Part shown: piece after piece, positions 35,820-45,700 of the stretch
How the letters are laid out: every line of letters begins with the position of its first letter
Position numbering within the stretch: position 1 is the stretch's first letter
Assembly: GCF_014155765.1 (NCBI RefSeq)
Contig: NZ_SCKT01000003.1
Location: 62,001-126,000, forward strand
Origin: Pantoea dispersa
GTDB taxonomy: Bacteria > Pseudomonadota > Gammaproteobacteria > Enterobacterales > Enterobacteriaceae
Length of the DNA stretch: 64,000 bases
Reading direction: 5' to 3'
Position numbers and translations under genes: made by a program
The notes under the pieces: generated by a model
Seen by the model: the letters and a program-made list of their open reading frames with translations, nothing else
Databases searched by the model: none
Told to the model about the DNA's origin: nothing

Positions 35820-36623
35820 TTAGCGCTTCAGCGCTTCGCTCAGTTCTTCGCGCATGCTTGCCAGCATCGCCTTCACCACACGCGGGTTACCGGCCACCAG
35901 GTTGCCAGACAGCATATAGCCGTGGTTACCGGTGAAATCGGTCACCAGACCGCCCGCTTCACGCACCAGCAGTTCACCGGCAGCGAAATCCCATGGCTTC
36001 AGGCCAATCTCAAAGAAACCGTCAACGCGACCTGCGGCCACATAGGCCAAATCCAGCGCAGCAGAGCCGGTACGGCGGAAATCAGCGCACTGGGTAAACA
36101 GTTTTGCCACGATGTTGATGAACGGCGTAGCGTGCTGCTTCAGCTTGAACGGGAAGCCGGTAGCCAGAATGGTGCCGTCGAGGTCACGCGCCGTGCTGCC
36201 GCGCAGGCGATAGCCGTTAAGCTGCGCGCCCTGACCGCGTACAGCGGTGAACAGTTCGTTACGCATTGGATCGTAAACCACCGCCACTTCGGTGCGGCCT
36301 TTGATGCGCACGGCGATAGAAACAGCAAAGTGGGGCAGACGTTTGATGAAGTTGGTGGTGCCATCCAGTGGATCGATTACCCATTGAACATCCTGATCGT
36401 CGCCCGCCAGCTCACCGCTTTCTTCGGTGATGATGGTGTGTTGCGGGTAGGATTTGCGAATCACTTCGACAATCAGACGTTCTGCGTCGCGGTCAACATT
36501 GGTAACGAAGTCGTTGCTGCCTTTCTGGCTGGCTTCGACGGCGTCCGGGGTTTCATAATTCTTGGCAATTAAATTTCCGGCCTTGCGCGCTGCGCGCACG
36601 GCGATGTTGAGCATCGGATGCAT
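35820..36623 (-). CDS. suhB: Inositol-1-monophosphatase / Nus factor SuhB
   Basis: 267 residues, the E. coli length. Metal-dependent phosphatase motifs are GNDFVTNVDRDAE, ITEESGE and WVIDPLDGTTNFIKRLPHFAVSIA (given in parts), with the C-terminal WDFAAGELLVREAGG. In E. coli its main role is as part of the rRNA antitermination complex with NusA and NusB, helping ribosome maturation. Divergent from trmJ. Confidence 0.97.
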   Translation of the reverse strand: MHPMLNIAVRAARKAGNLIAKNYETPDAVEASQKGSNDFVTNVDRDAERLIVEVIRKSYPQHTIITEESGELAGDDQDVQWVIDPLDGTTNFIKRLPHFAVSIAVRIKGRTEVAVVYDPMRNELFTAVRGQGAQLNGYRLRGSTARDLDGTILATGFPFKLKQHATPFINIVAKLFTQCADFRRTGSAALDLAYVAAGRVDGFFEIGLKPWDFAAGELLVREAGGLVTDFTGNHGYMLSGNLVAGNPRVVKAMLASMREELSEALKR

Positions 36624-36745
36624 CGGTATCTCTCACTGGATGTTAAAGAACGGGGTGAAAACGGCGCGGAGTATATCAGGGTGTTCAGCAAATGTCCTGC
36701 TTTTATGTTAGGATGCGCGCCATCATTTCCTTATCGCTATCTATT

Positions 36746-37489
36746 ATGCTGCAAAATATCCGAATCGTACTGGTAGAAACCTCGCACACCGGCAACATGG
36801 GTTCCGTTGCCCGCGCCATGAAAACCATGGGCTTAAGCAACCTGTATCTGGTCAATCCGCTGGTGAAACCGGACTCGCAGGCCATTTCACTGGCTGCCGG
36901 TGCCAGCGATGTGATCGGTGAGGCGAAGATCGTCGATACGCTGGATGAGGCGATTGCCGGCTGTAGCCTGGTGGTGGGCACCAGCGCACGCTCGCGCTCG
37001 CTGCCGTGGCCGATGCTTGACTCGCGTGAATGCGGCATCAAAAGCGTGGAAGAGGGCCAGCAGGCGCCGGTGGCGCTGGTGTTTGGCCGCGAGCGCGTGG
37101 GCCTGACCAACGAAGAGCTGCAGAAGTGCCACTATCATGTCGCCATTCAGGCCAACCCGGAGTACAGCTCGCTCAACCTGGCGATGGCGGTGCAGATTAT
37201 CGCCTATGAAGTGCGCATGGCGTGGCTGGACGCGCAGGAGAAAGCCAGTCCGCAGCCCCAGTACGAAGCCTCGCCGTATCCGCTGGTTGACGATCTGGAG
37301 CGCTTCTATCAGCACATCGAACAGATGATGCTGAACAGCGGTTTTATCCGCCAGGGCACACCGAGCCAGGTGATGAGCAAACTGCGTCGCCTCTATACCC
37401 GTGCGCGTCCGGAGCGCGACGAACTCAACATTCTGCGCGGCATGCTGTCGTCGTTTGAAAAACCCAAAAACGACAAGGGTAATAGTTGA
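36746..37489 (+). CDS. trmJ: tRNA (cytidine/uridine-2'-O)-methyltransferase TrmJ
   Basis: SPOUT-class enzyme that methylates the ribose of nucleotide 32 in tRNAs. From the ATG at 36746 it has 247 residues (E. coli 246). Motifs: [38 protein letters not shown], and [19 protein letters not shown] forming the knot. The N-terminal extension of the longer frame overlaps the promoter region and is not used. The stop codon (37487-37489) lies inside the first IscR box of the iscR promoter. Confidence 0.96.
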   Translation: MLQNIRIVLVETSHTGNMGSVARAMKTMGLSNLYLVNPLVKPDSQAISLAAGASDVIGEAKIVDTLDEAIAGCSLVVGTSARSRSLPWPMLDSRECGIKSVEEGQQAPVALVFGRERVGLTNEELQKCHYHVAIQANPEYSSLNLAMAVQIIAYEVRMAWLDAQEKASPQPQYEASPYPLVDDLERFYQHIEQMMLNSGFIRQGTPSQVMSKLRRLYTRARPERDELNILRGMLSSFEKPKNDKGNS

Positions 37490-37556
37490 GTAAAACACCA
37501 GGTTAAATAGTTGAGCGAAATACTCGGTTAAATAGTTGACCAAAATACTCGGGAAT
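37482..37556 (+). promoter_or_regulatory. Three tandem type-1 IscR boxes of the iscR promoter
   Basis: Three repeats begin ATAGTTGA at 37482, 37507 and 37532, an exact 25-bp period. The third (ATAGTTGACCAAAATACTC) is nearest to the E. coli type-1 site, the second differs slightly, and the first is the weakest. E. coli has two footprinted type-1 sites in this promoter as I recall. Holo-IscR would repress here. Confidence 0.83.
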
Positions 37557-37624
37557 GTCAGACTGGCCTCCATTCTTCAGATAACCCGCCGACTCGCTGG
37601 CGGACGCTTACGAGGTTGTATGCT

Positions 37625-38122
37625 ATGAGACTGACATCCAAAGGACGTTATGCCGTAACCGCTATGCTGGACGTTGCCCTGCACTCGCACGAGGGCCCGG
37701 TACCGCTGGCCGATATTTCAGAGCGTCAGGGCATTTCGCTCTCCTATCTGGAGCAGTTATTCTCGCGTCTGCGTAAGCACGGTCTGGTGGCCAGCGTGCG
37801 GGGTCCGGGTGGCGGTTATCTGTTAGGCAAAGACGCCGGCGCGATTGCAGTTGGTGCGGTGATCACCGCGGTGGACGAATCCGTTGACGCCACCAAATGC
37901 CAGGGTAAAGAGGGTTGCCAGGGCGGCGAGCGCTGCCTGACCCACGTTCTTTGGCGCGACCTGAGCGAGCGTATCAGCGACTTCCTCAACAACATCACTC
38001 TGGCGGAACTGGTGAATAACCAGGAGATTCTCGACGTGGCCGATCGACAGAACAGCGTTGATAACCGTCGCTTCCAGCAGCATCGCGTGCAGGAAACCAT
38101 CAACGTCAATCTGCGCGCCTGA
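37625..38122 (+). CDS. iscR: Iron-sulfur cluster assembly transcription factor IscR
   Basis: Rrf2-family regulator of 165 residues (E. coli 162). The winged-helix N-terminus [20 protein letters not shown] is nearly identical to E. coli. The [2Fe-2S] ligands Cys92, Cys98, Cys104 and His107 are all kept ([17 protein letters not shown]), as is Glu43 in SYLEQLF, which discriminates type-1 from type-2 sites. So the protein should still sense cluster supply, although the assembly genes that normally follow are missing. RBS GGTTGTATGCT is weak; ATG 37625 matches the family. Confidence 0.97.
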   Translation: MRLTSKGRYAVTAMLDVALHSHEGPVPLADISERQGISLSYLEQLFSRLRKHGLVASVRGPGGGYLLGKDAGAIAVGAVITAVDESVDATKCQGKEGCQGGERCLTHVLWRDLSERISDFLNNITLAELVNNQEILDVADRQNSVDNRRFQQHRVQETINVNLRA

Positions 38123-38132
38123 TCCTCTCTCG

Positions 38133-38166
38133 TTCAGCCTCTGCTGTTAACCCAGGAGAGGCTGAA
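38133..38166 (+). promoter_or_regulatory. Hairpin in the iscR-iscS intergenic RNA
   Basis: TTCAGCCTCT pairs with AGAGGCTGAA across a 14-nt loop, without a following U run, so it is a processing or stabilising structure rather than a terminator. In E. coli a structured iscR-iscS spacer protects iscR when RyhB triggers decay of iscS. Confidence 0.6.
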
Positions 38167-38211
38167 TCGTGCTATAAAGACGTATGATTTTTTATACGGA
38201 GTTTTAGCGCA

Positions 38212-39381
38212 ATGAAATTACCGATCTACCTGGATTACGCAGCGACAACGCCTGCGGATCCGCGTGTCGCCAGCAAAATGATGCAGTTCCTCACTTTGGA
38301 TGGCACCTTCGGTAACCCCGCTTCCCGTTCCCACCGTTTTGGCTGGCAGGCTGAAGAGGCCGTTGACGTGGCACGCAACCAGGTTGCCGAACTGATCAAC
38401 GCCGATCCACGCGAAATCGTGTTTACCTCCGGTGCCACCGAGGCCGATAACCTGGCGCTCAAAGGCGCGGCGCAGCAGCATCAGGCGCGCGGTAAACACA
38501 TCATCACCAGTCAGACCGAACACAAAGCGGTGCTCGACAGCTGTGCTCAGCTGGCGCGCGAAGGCTTTGACGTCACCTTTCTGCAGCCTGGCGCGGACGG
38601 CATCGTCACGCCTGCGATGCTGGAAGCGGCACTGCGCGACGACACCGTGCTGGTGTCGCTGATGCACGTCAATAACGAAACCGGCGTGATTCAGGACATC
38701 GCCGCGCTGGGCGCGCTGTGTCACGCGCGCGACATCCTGTTCCACGTGGACGCCACGCAAAGCGTGGGCAAACTGCCGCTCGACGTCAGCGCGCTGCCGG
38801 TGGATTTGATGTCGTTCTCAGCGCACAAACTGTACGGGCCGAAAGGCATCGGCGCGCTGTGGGTGCGGCGTAAACCAAAACTGCAGATCGACGCGCAGAT
38901 GCACGGCGGTGGTCACGAGCGCGGCATGCGTTCGGGGACCTTACCGGTGCACCAGATTGTCGGCATGGGCGAAGCCTATCGCATCGCGCGCGAAGAGATG
39001 GCGGACGAGAGCGCGCGCCTGGCTACGCTGCGCCATCGTCTGTGGCAGGGCATCAGCACGCTAAGCGACGTACAGCTCAACGGTTCACTCGAACAGGGCG
39101 CGCCGAATATCCTCAATATCAGTTTTGCCCACGTCGATGGCGAATCGCTGATCATGGCGCTGAAAGATCTGGCGCTGTCGTCGGGATCCGCCTGTACTTC
39201 TGCCAGCCTTGAACCTTCCTACGTTCTGCGCGCCATGGGCGTGGATCAGCAGCTGGCTTACAGCTCGCTGCGCTTTTCGCTGGGTCGCTTTACCACGCAG
39301 GAAGAGATCGATTATGCCATCGGGGTGGTACATAAGGCGGTAACGCGCTTACGGGCGCTGACGCCGGCCACTTCCCGCTAA
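38212..39381 (+). CDS. iscS: Cysteine desulfurase IscS, C-terminally shortened
   Basis: PLP enzyme that takes sulfur from cysteine and passes it on as persulfide. 389 residues against 404 in E. coli. The N-terminus [26 protein letters not shown] is typical of IscS, not of SufS or CsdA. Lys206 in [11 protein letters not shown] binds PLP and Cys328 in [19 protein letters not shown] is catalytic. Alignment from memory runs to RLRALTP and then ends ATSR; the last 15 or so residues of E. coli IscS (WEMYKQGVDLNSIEWAHH region) are absent and no other frame restores them. iscU, iscA, hscBA, fdx and iscX do not follow. It most likely serves tRNA thiolation and other sulfur transfers. Confidence 0.95.
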   Translation: MKLPIYLDYAATTPADPRVASKMMQFLTLDGTFGNPASRSHRFGWQAEEAVDVARNQVAELINADPREIVFTSGATEADNLALKGAAQQHQARGKHIITSQTEHKAVLDSCAQLAREGFDVTFLQPGADGIVTPAMLEAALRDDTVLVSLMHVNNETGVIQDIAALGALCHARDILFHVDATQSVGKLPLDVSALPVDLMSFSAHKLYGPKGIGALWVRRKPKLQIDAQMHGGGHERGMRSGTLPVHQIVGMGEAYRIAREEMADESARLATLRHRLWQGISTLSDVQLNGSLEQGAPNILNISFAHVDGESLIMALKDLALSSGSACTSASLEPSYVLRAMGVDQQLAYSSLRFSLGRFTTQEEIDYAIGVVHKAVTRLRALTPATSR

Positions 39382-39388
39382 ATTTTCG

Positions 39389-39412
39389 CCCTGCGCCGGT
39401 CAGTGCGCAGGG
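39389..39412 (+). other. Hairpin at the iscS-pepB junction
   Basis: CCCTGCGC (39389-39396) pairs with GCGCAGGG (39405-39412), with no U run after it. It marks the point where iscU to iscX are missing. Possibly an RNA processing or attenuation element; role unknown. Confidence 0.5.
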
Positions 39413-39438
39413 ATAACAAACGCAAACGGAGCCACGCG

Positions 39439-40725
39439 ATGACAACACAACCCATGACGATTACGCTCAGCTCCCAGGCCGCCGACGCGCGCTGGGGCGA
39501 GAAAGCCTTGCTGAGCAGCAATGAAAGTGGCATGACCGTTCACCTGACCGGTGCCGATGCGCTGATGAGCATTCAACGTGCCGGACGCAAGCTGGACGGT
39601 CAGGGCATCCGCCACGTCGCGCTGAGCGGCGAAGGCTGGGATCTGGAGAAATGCTGGGCGTTCTGGCAGGGTTTCCGCAGCCCGAAAGGCCAGCGTCAGG
39701 TCGAATGGCCGACGCTGAGTGAGGCCGATCAGGCCGAATTCGATCGGCGCCTGAAGATCGTTGACTGGGTGCGCGACACCATCAACCTGCCCGCGGAAGA
39801 TCTCAGTCCGGAGCAGCTGGCGCACAGCGCCATCGATCTGATCAGCGAAGTAGGCGGTGACGCGGTGAGCTATCGCATCATCAAAGGTGAGGATCTGCGT
39901 GAGCAGGGCTATGCCGGAATTCATACCGTAGGCCGCGGCTCGACGCGTCCGCCGGTGCTGCTGACGCTGGACTTCAACCCCGGCGGCGACGACAGCACAC
40001 CGGTGTACGCCTGCCTGGTGGGCAAAGGCATCACCTTTGATACCGGTGGTTATAGCCTGAAGCAGAGCGCGTTTATGGATTCGATGAAATCCGACATGGG
40101 CGGCGCAGCAACGGTGACCGGTGCGCTGGCGCTGGCGATTGCGCGCGGCCTGGATAAACGCGTGAAGCTGTTCCTGTGCTGCGCCGATAACATGGTAAGC
40201 GGCAACGCGTTCCGCCTTGGCGACATCATCCGCTATCGCAACGGGAAATCGGTGGAAGTGATGAACACCGACGCCGAAGGGCGTCTGGTGCTGGCCGATG
40301 GACTGATCGACGCCAGCGAACAGCGTCCGCAGCTGCTGATTGATGCGGCCACGCTGACCGGTGCCGCGAAAACCGCGCTGGGCAACGATTACCATGCGCT
40401 GTTTACCTTTGACGACGTGCTGGCGGAGTCGCTGCTGGGCAGCGCCACCAGCGAGAATGAAGCCTTCTGGCGTCTGCCGCTGGCCGAATTCCACCGCAAC
40501 CACCTGCCGTCCAACTTTGCCGATCTAAATAACATCGCCAGCGCGGCACATGCAGCGGGCGCCAGCAGCGCGGCAGCGTTTCTCTCGTGGTTCGTCAGCA
40601 ACTATCAGCAGGGCTGGCTGCACATTGACTGCTCCGCGACCTATCGCAAAAGCGCGGTCGATCAGTGGTCCGCCGGTGCGACAGGCCTTGGCGTGCGGAC
40701 CATTGCCAATCTGTTACTGAAATAA
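39439..40725 (+). CDS. pepB: Aminopeptidase B (PepB)
   Basis: Leucine-aminopeptidase family (M17) enzyme releasing N-terminal residues from peptides. From the ATG at 39439 (GGAG at 39428) it has 428 residues (E. coli 427). The metal site segments are [32 protein letters not shown] and the signature [15 protein letters not shown]. In E. coli it ends the isc operon region after iscX; here it follows iscS directly. Confidence 0.96.
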   Translation: MTTQPMTITLSSQAADARWGEKALLSSNESGMTVHLTGADALMSIQRAGRKLDGQGIRHVALSGEGWDLEKCWAFWQGFRSPKGQRQVEWPTLSEADQAEFDRRLKIVDWVRDTINLPAEDLSPEQLAHSAIDLISEVGGDAVSYRIIKGEDLREQGYAGIHTVGRGSTRPPVLLTLDFNPGGDDSTPVYACLVGKGITFDTGGYSLKQSAFMDSMKSDMGGAATVTGALALAIARGLDKRVKLFLCCADNMVSGNAFRLGDIIRYRNGKSVEVMNTDAEGRLVLADGLIDASEQRPQLLIDAATLTGAAKTALGNDYHALFTFDDVLAESLLGSATSENEAFWRLPLAEFHRNHLPSNFADLNNIASAAHAAGASSAAAFLSWFVSNYQQGWLHIDCSATYRKSAVDQWSAGATGLGVRTIANLLLK

Positions 40726-40777
40726 TCCCGACAACGGCAGGCTGCAACCTGCCGTCTTTTTTGGAAGCCTATCCCTT

Positions 40778-41545
40778 ATGAGTAACCGTCTTGAAGAGGT
40801 GCTGAAGCTGGCGGCCACCGAGCCTGCGCACCGTCCGGAATTTTTCCAGCTATTGCTGGAGGCCGATGTCTGGGTGCCGGGCGAAAGTCCCGCGGAGCAG
40901 TTTGATGCCACCTCGCCGGTAGAATTACAGCACTGGGAGAAAGAGGGCGGCGGCAGCGTGATCCCTTTCTTTACCTCAGAAGCAGCGATGAGCGAAGCCA
41001 TCCAGGGTGAGCAGCCGTACCTGCGTTTACCGACGCGCACGCTGTTTGAAATGACGCTGGGCGAAACGCTGTTCCTCAATCCAAAACTGCCGGCCGGCAA
41101 AGAGTTTTCACCCGGCGAGATCGCGCATCTGCTGGGCGAAGAGGGCAGTGCGCTGAGCCAGCAAACGGTGCTGGAGGGCGGTCATGCGCTGCTTCTTTCA
41201 GAAGTGGCCGAGCCGCCAGCGCAGATGATCGATTCGCTGACCCAGCTGTTTGCGAAATACAAACAGGTGCGTCGCGCCTACGTTGCCAGCATTCGTGAGC
41301 GCGCCGATGAACAGGCGAATCTGCTGATTGGGATTGAAGCCGACAGCGATATTGATGCGATTATTCAGGCGGCCGGCAGCGTGGCGACCGATACGCTGCC
41401 CGATGACGCGCCAATTGATATCTGTGAAGTGGTCAGTAATGAGCAGGGTGTCAGCCATTTCTTCACCGCGCACATTACGCCGTTTTATGAGCGCCGCTGG
41501 GGCAGTTTCCTGCGCGATTTCAAAGGCATCCAGCGGATTATCTAG
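40778..41545 (+). CDS. sseB: Enhanced serine sensitivity protein SseB
   Basis: 255 residues (E. coli 258), begins MSNRLEEVLKLAATEPAHRPEFFQLLLEADVWVPG, a SseB N-terminal domain, with an SseB C-terminal domain after about 145 (LFAKYKQVRRAYVASIRE). Named after a serine-sensitivity phenotype; molecular function unknown. It follows pepB by 52 bp, as in E. coli. Confidence 0.93.
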   Translation: MSNRLEEVLKLAATEPAHRPEFFQLLLEADVWVPGESPAEQFDATSPVELQHWEKEGGGSVIPFFTSEAAMSEAIQGEQPYLRLPTRTLFEMTLGETLFLNPKLPAGKEFSPGEIAHLLGEEGSALSQQTVLEGGHALLLSEVAEPPAQMIDSLTQLFAKYKQVRRAYVASIRERADEQANLLIGIEADSDIDAIIQAAGSVATDTLPDDAPIDICEVVSNEQGVSHFFTAHITPFYERRWGSFLRDFKGIQRII

Positions 41546-41591
41546 TGCCGGTGCGCATCAGTGCGCCGGTAAATCGCACCGATTTCAACCA

Positions 41592-41739
41592 GGTGCGCAT
41601 AAATGCGCACCCTACACGTAGGGTCGCCGTTTACGGCGACCGGATAAATGTGTGTAACATCCGACAACGCGCACCTTACGGCGACCGGATAAATGTGCAC
41701 AACATCCGACAACGCGCACCTTACGGCGACCGGATACAC
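41592..41739. repeat. Cluster of short palindromes and 45-bp tandem repeats between sseB and sseA
   Basis: Two perfect 20-bp palindromes stand in line: GGTGCGCAT/ATGCGCACC (41592-41611) and GGTCGCCGT/ACGGCGACC (41622-41641), with CCTAC/GTAGG between them. Then TTACGGCGACCGGATA recurs at 41631, 41676 and 41721, exactly 45 bp apart; each full unit also has CATCCGACAACGCGCACC. It looks like a REP-type dispersed element of Erwiniaceae that has partly duplicated, lying between convergent genes. The six-frame readings through it are repeats, not proteins. Confidence 0.8.
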
Positions 41740-42579
41740 TTATTTCTCAATCGGTAAATCGTCGCGGCTGCCCCATTCTCCCCACGAACCGTCGTACAGC
41801 GTCACATCACGCACGCCAAGCGCGGTCAGCGCCAGAATCACCACCACCGCCGTCACACCGGAGCCGCAGCTGGCGACAATCGGCTGATCCAGCTTAATCC
41901 CTGCCTTTGCAAACAGATCGCGCAGCTCGGCGGCCGGTTTCAGCTCACCGTTGGCCACCAGATCGTTCCACGGCATATTCAGACTGTGCGGGATATGGCC
42001 GCGCAGCAGGCCGGGGCGCGGCTCATCCACTTCGGCATTGAAACGATTGGCCGCGCGCGCATCGACAATCTGCGCGCCGCCCTCGTGGCTGATCAGCAGG
42101 ACATCGGTCAGGCGCTTTACCTGGCTGCTGTCGTATTGCGCGTCAAACTCGCCTTCAGGCAGATTCACCGGACCGGTAGCCAGGCTGAAGCCAGCGGCTT
42201 TCCAGCCCTGCAGGCCGCCCGCCAGAATCGACACCTGTTCACAGCCAAAGGCACGCAGCATCCACCAGGCGCGCGGCGCGGAGAACAGATTGCCTTCGTC
42301 GTACACCACCAGATGTTTATCCTGGCTGATGCCCAGCTCGCGCATCGCCACGGCAAAGGTCTCTGCGCGCGGCATCATATGCGGATACGGGCTAGTGTGA
42401 TCGGACAGCGCTTCGATGTTGAAAAAAGGCGCATCCGGCAGATGCCCGGCCAGATACTCCGCCGTGATATCGCGCACCGCTTCCTGACCTGGCGGCAGCA
42501 TGCGGGCATCCAGCACCTGCAAACGCGCTTCGTGGTAATGTTCATTCAACCAATCAGCGGACACAAACATGGCTGTCAT
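41740..42579 (-). CDS. sseA: 3-mercaptopyruvate sulfurtransferase SseA
   Basis: Rhodanese-family enzyme of 279 residues (E. coli 281) with two rhodanese domains. The catalytic Cys is in the CGSGVTA loop of the second domain, the signature of mercaptopyruvate sulfurtransferases. Other landmarks are FFNIEALSDHTSPYPHMMP and GNLFSAPRAWWMLRAFG. It transfers sulfur to thiol acceptors or cyanide. Interesting as a second sulfur-transfer enzyme next to the reduced isc locus. Confidence 0.95.
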   Translation of the reverse strand: MTAMFVSADWLNEHYHEARLQVLDARMLPPGQEAVRDITAEYLAGHLPDAPFFNIEALSDHTSPYPHMMPRAETFAVAMRELGISQDKHLVVYDEGNLFSAPRAWWMLRAFGCEQVSILAGGLQGWKAAGFSLATGPVNLPEGEFDAQYDSSQVKRLTDVLLISHEGGAQIVDARAANRFNAEVDEPRPGLLRGHIPHSLNMPWNDLVANGELKPAAELRDLFAKAGIKLDQPIVASCGSGVTAVVVILALTALGVRDVTLYDGSWGEWGSRDDLPIEK

Positions 42580-42725
42580 AGCAACCTCTTCTCCATCAGC
42601 GGCAAAGACTCAGTGTCCGGGAATGTGAAGGCTATCTCAAGGGTAACATTGCTAAAGTTGGCGGCTTGATGTGAAATTGCGCAGCACAACACGTTTAACC
42701 TTTTGGGGCTGGTGAGGGAATTACC

Positions 42726-45700
42726 ATGGCAAGATGTGTGAAACGACTGCTGTTCAGCGTGCTGATCGGCGGCGCATTACTGGGCGGCGCGCAGCCGTCG
42801 CTGCAGGCGGCTGATACGCCTGCGCCGCAGGCCGCGACACGCGCTCTCGCGGTGATCGACCTGTCCGAACTGCAGTTGGACGGCGCGGCGGCGCTGGTAC
42901 TGACCTTTAACCGCGCGCTCGACGGTCAGCAGGATTTCAATCGCTGGATCAGCCTCACCGACGACAGCAGCGGCAAGGTCGACGGGGGCTGGGAGCTGGC
43001 GCAGAACGGCAAAGTGCTGCGCTTCCGCCATCCACAGCCGGCGCGCAAGCTCACCGTTACCGTCAATGCCGGCCTGAAGGCCGCCGATGGCACTGCCTTA
43101 GCCAGCCCCTTTAGCCAGACGCTCACCACGCGCGACATCCAGCCGATGGTCGGTTTCGCCAGCCGTGGCTCGCTGCTGCCGCTGCGCCTGGCGCAGGGAC
43201 TGCCGGTGCTGGCGCTCAACGTTAACCAAATCGATGTTGATTTCTTCCGGGTGAAAAATGCCACGCTGGCGGATTTTCTCGCCCAGTGGAATTACGGCAA
43301 CAATATGTCGTACTGGGAATCGCGCGATCTGCTGAAAAACGCCGATCTGGTCTATAGCGGCCGCTTCGATCTCAACCCGGCACGCAATACGCGGGAAAAA
43401 ATGCAGCTGCCGCTCGGCGACGTCGCGGCGCTGAAGCAGCCGGGTGTCTACCTGGCGGTGATGAAACAGGCCGGCACTTACAATTACACGCAACCGGCTA
43501 CGCTGTTCACCCTGAGCGACATTGGGCTGTCGCTGCACCGTTTTCCCACCCAGCTGGAACTGTTTACACAAAGCCTCGCCAGTGGCGATCCGCTGGCGGA
43601 TGTCAGCGTGCAGCTACTGGATGAAAAAGGCCAACAGATGGCGACTGGCAGCAGCGACAGCGAGGGTCACCTGCGTTTAGCAGCTAACGCTAAAGGCAAG
43701 CTGCTGCTGGCGACCAGTAAAGGCCAGACTTCGCTCATCGACCTCAATCGCCCGGCGCTGGATCTGGCCGAATTCCCGATTGATGGCCCGCAAGGCTACG
43801 ACAAACAGTTCTTCATTTTTGGCCCGCGCGATCTCTATCGCCCCGGCGAAACGGTCATCGTTAATGCGCTGCTGCGCGATGCCGATGGCAAACCACTGCC
43901 GCCGCAGCCGGTGAAAGCTGAAGTGGTGCAGCCGAATGGTGAAGTGGCACAAACCTTCGTCTGGCAGCCAGAGAACGGCGTTTATCAACAACGTTTTGCC
44001 TTACCGGCCTCGGCGATGACCGGTAAATGGACGCTGCGTATTAACAGCGGCGACAACCAGCCGCGCAGCTGGCCGTTCAATGTAGAAGATTTCCTGCCCG
44101 AACGGATGGCGCTGTCGCTTAAAAGCAACACTCAGCCCCTGTCGCCAGATGCCGACGTCACCTTTGATGTTGAAGGTCGCTATTTGTATGGCGCGCCAGC
44201 GGCAGGCAATGAACTACAGGGCCAGCTGTTCCTGCGTCCGGCGCGTGAAGCGGTCGCTGCGTTGCCAGGTTATCAGTTTGGCGACATCACGGAGGAACTG
44301 AAACGTAGCCTTGATGATGTGGATGAAAAGCTGGACGACAGCGGCAGGCTGCAGCTTAAGGTCGAAAGCAGCTGGGCGGAGAGCCACTCTCCGCTCAACC
44401 TGATTTTGCAGGCCAGCCTGCTGGAGACCGGCGGTCGTCCGGTAACGCGCCGCGCCACGCAAGCGATCTGGCCTGCGGCCGCGCTGCCGGGCATTCGTCC
44501 GTTGTTTAACAGCGAATCGGTGTACGACTATCGCACCGATCGTTATAACGATGAGCCAACCGTGCCGGAAAACAGCCTCGCCGAATTTGACGTGGTGTAC
44601 GCCAATGCGCAGGGCGAAAAGCTGGCGGCGCAGGATCTTGATGTGCGATTGATCCACGAACGTCGCGACTACTTCTGGAGCTTCTCCGACAGCGAAGGCT
44701 GGCAGTCACGTTACGATGAAAAAGATCTGCAGGAAGAGCAGCAGCGCATCAGCGTTGCGGCGGGCGGCAGCCAGAAAGTCAGCTTCCCGGTAGAGTGGGG
44801 CACCTATCGTCTCGAAGTGCATGCCGGTGACAATATCGTCAGCAGCGTGCGTTTCCAGGCAGGTTACTGGTGGCAGGACAACACCAACGGCACCGGCGCG
44901 CTGCGTCCGGATCAGGTCAAACTGAAGATCGACAAAGCCGCCTATCAACCCGGCGACACTGCGCGTGTCACGGTGGAATCCCCGGCGGCCGGCAAAGGCT
45001 ATCTGCTGGTGGAGTCGAGCAGCGGCACCTTGTGGTGGCAACCGCTGGATGTACCGGCGGGCGGCGCAACCATTAATGTGCCAGTCAGTGCGGAGTGGAA
45101 GCGCCACGATCTGTATCTCAGCGCGATTGTGGTGCGCGACGGCGACAAAGCGAACGGCACCACGCCAAAACGCGCGGTCGGCTTGTTGCATCTGCCGATG
45201 GCAACCGCCGCGCGCCGCCTGACGCTGGCGCTTGAGGCACCGGACAGGATTCGGCCGGAACAAACCGTGCAAGTCAAGGTTAAAGCCCGCCGCGAGGGCG
45301 GTGCGCTGCCGCAGCAGGTGCAGGTGTTGCTATCGGCGGTGGACAGCGGCGTGCTGAGCATTACCGACTATGCCACCCCCGATCCGTGGAACGGCTTCTT
45401 TGGCCGCAAGCGCTACAACGCCGATCAATATGACGTATTCGGGCAGTTGATTGAGGGCGGTGGCAAACTGGCGGCGCTGCGTTTTGGCGGTGACGGGGAT
45501 GATGCCGATGCGCTGTCGCGCGGCGGTAAAAAGCCGGTCACCGAGGCGCAGATTGTGGCGCAGCAGCTGCAGCCGGTGACGCTGGATGCCAGCGGCGAGG
45601 GCACGCTGGAACTGTCGGTACCGGCCTTCAACGGCGAGCTGCGGCTGATGGCGCAGGTGTGGAGCGAAGACAGTTTCGGCGCGGCGGATCGTAAAATGGT

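Noticed and set aside
38212-39440. IscS shortening as a frameshift or sequencing error
   Set aside because: I read the other frames after the stop and found nothing like the E. coli IscS tail. The sequence passes straight into a hairpin and the pepB ribosome binding site.
41592-41757. CRISPR array
   Set aside because: The 45-bp period has no distinct spacers: the whole unit repeats and only three copies exist, with nested palindromes typical of REP elements. No cas genes nearby.
41542-41757. Proteins of 65-70 residues in the sseB-sseA gap
   Set aside because: Both strands read through the tandem repeat, giving repeated peptides only; no ribosome binding site.
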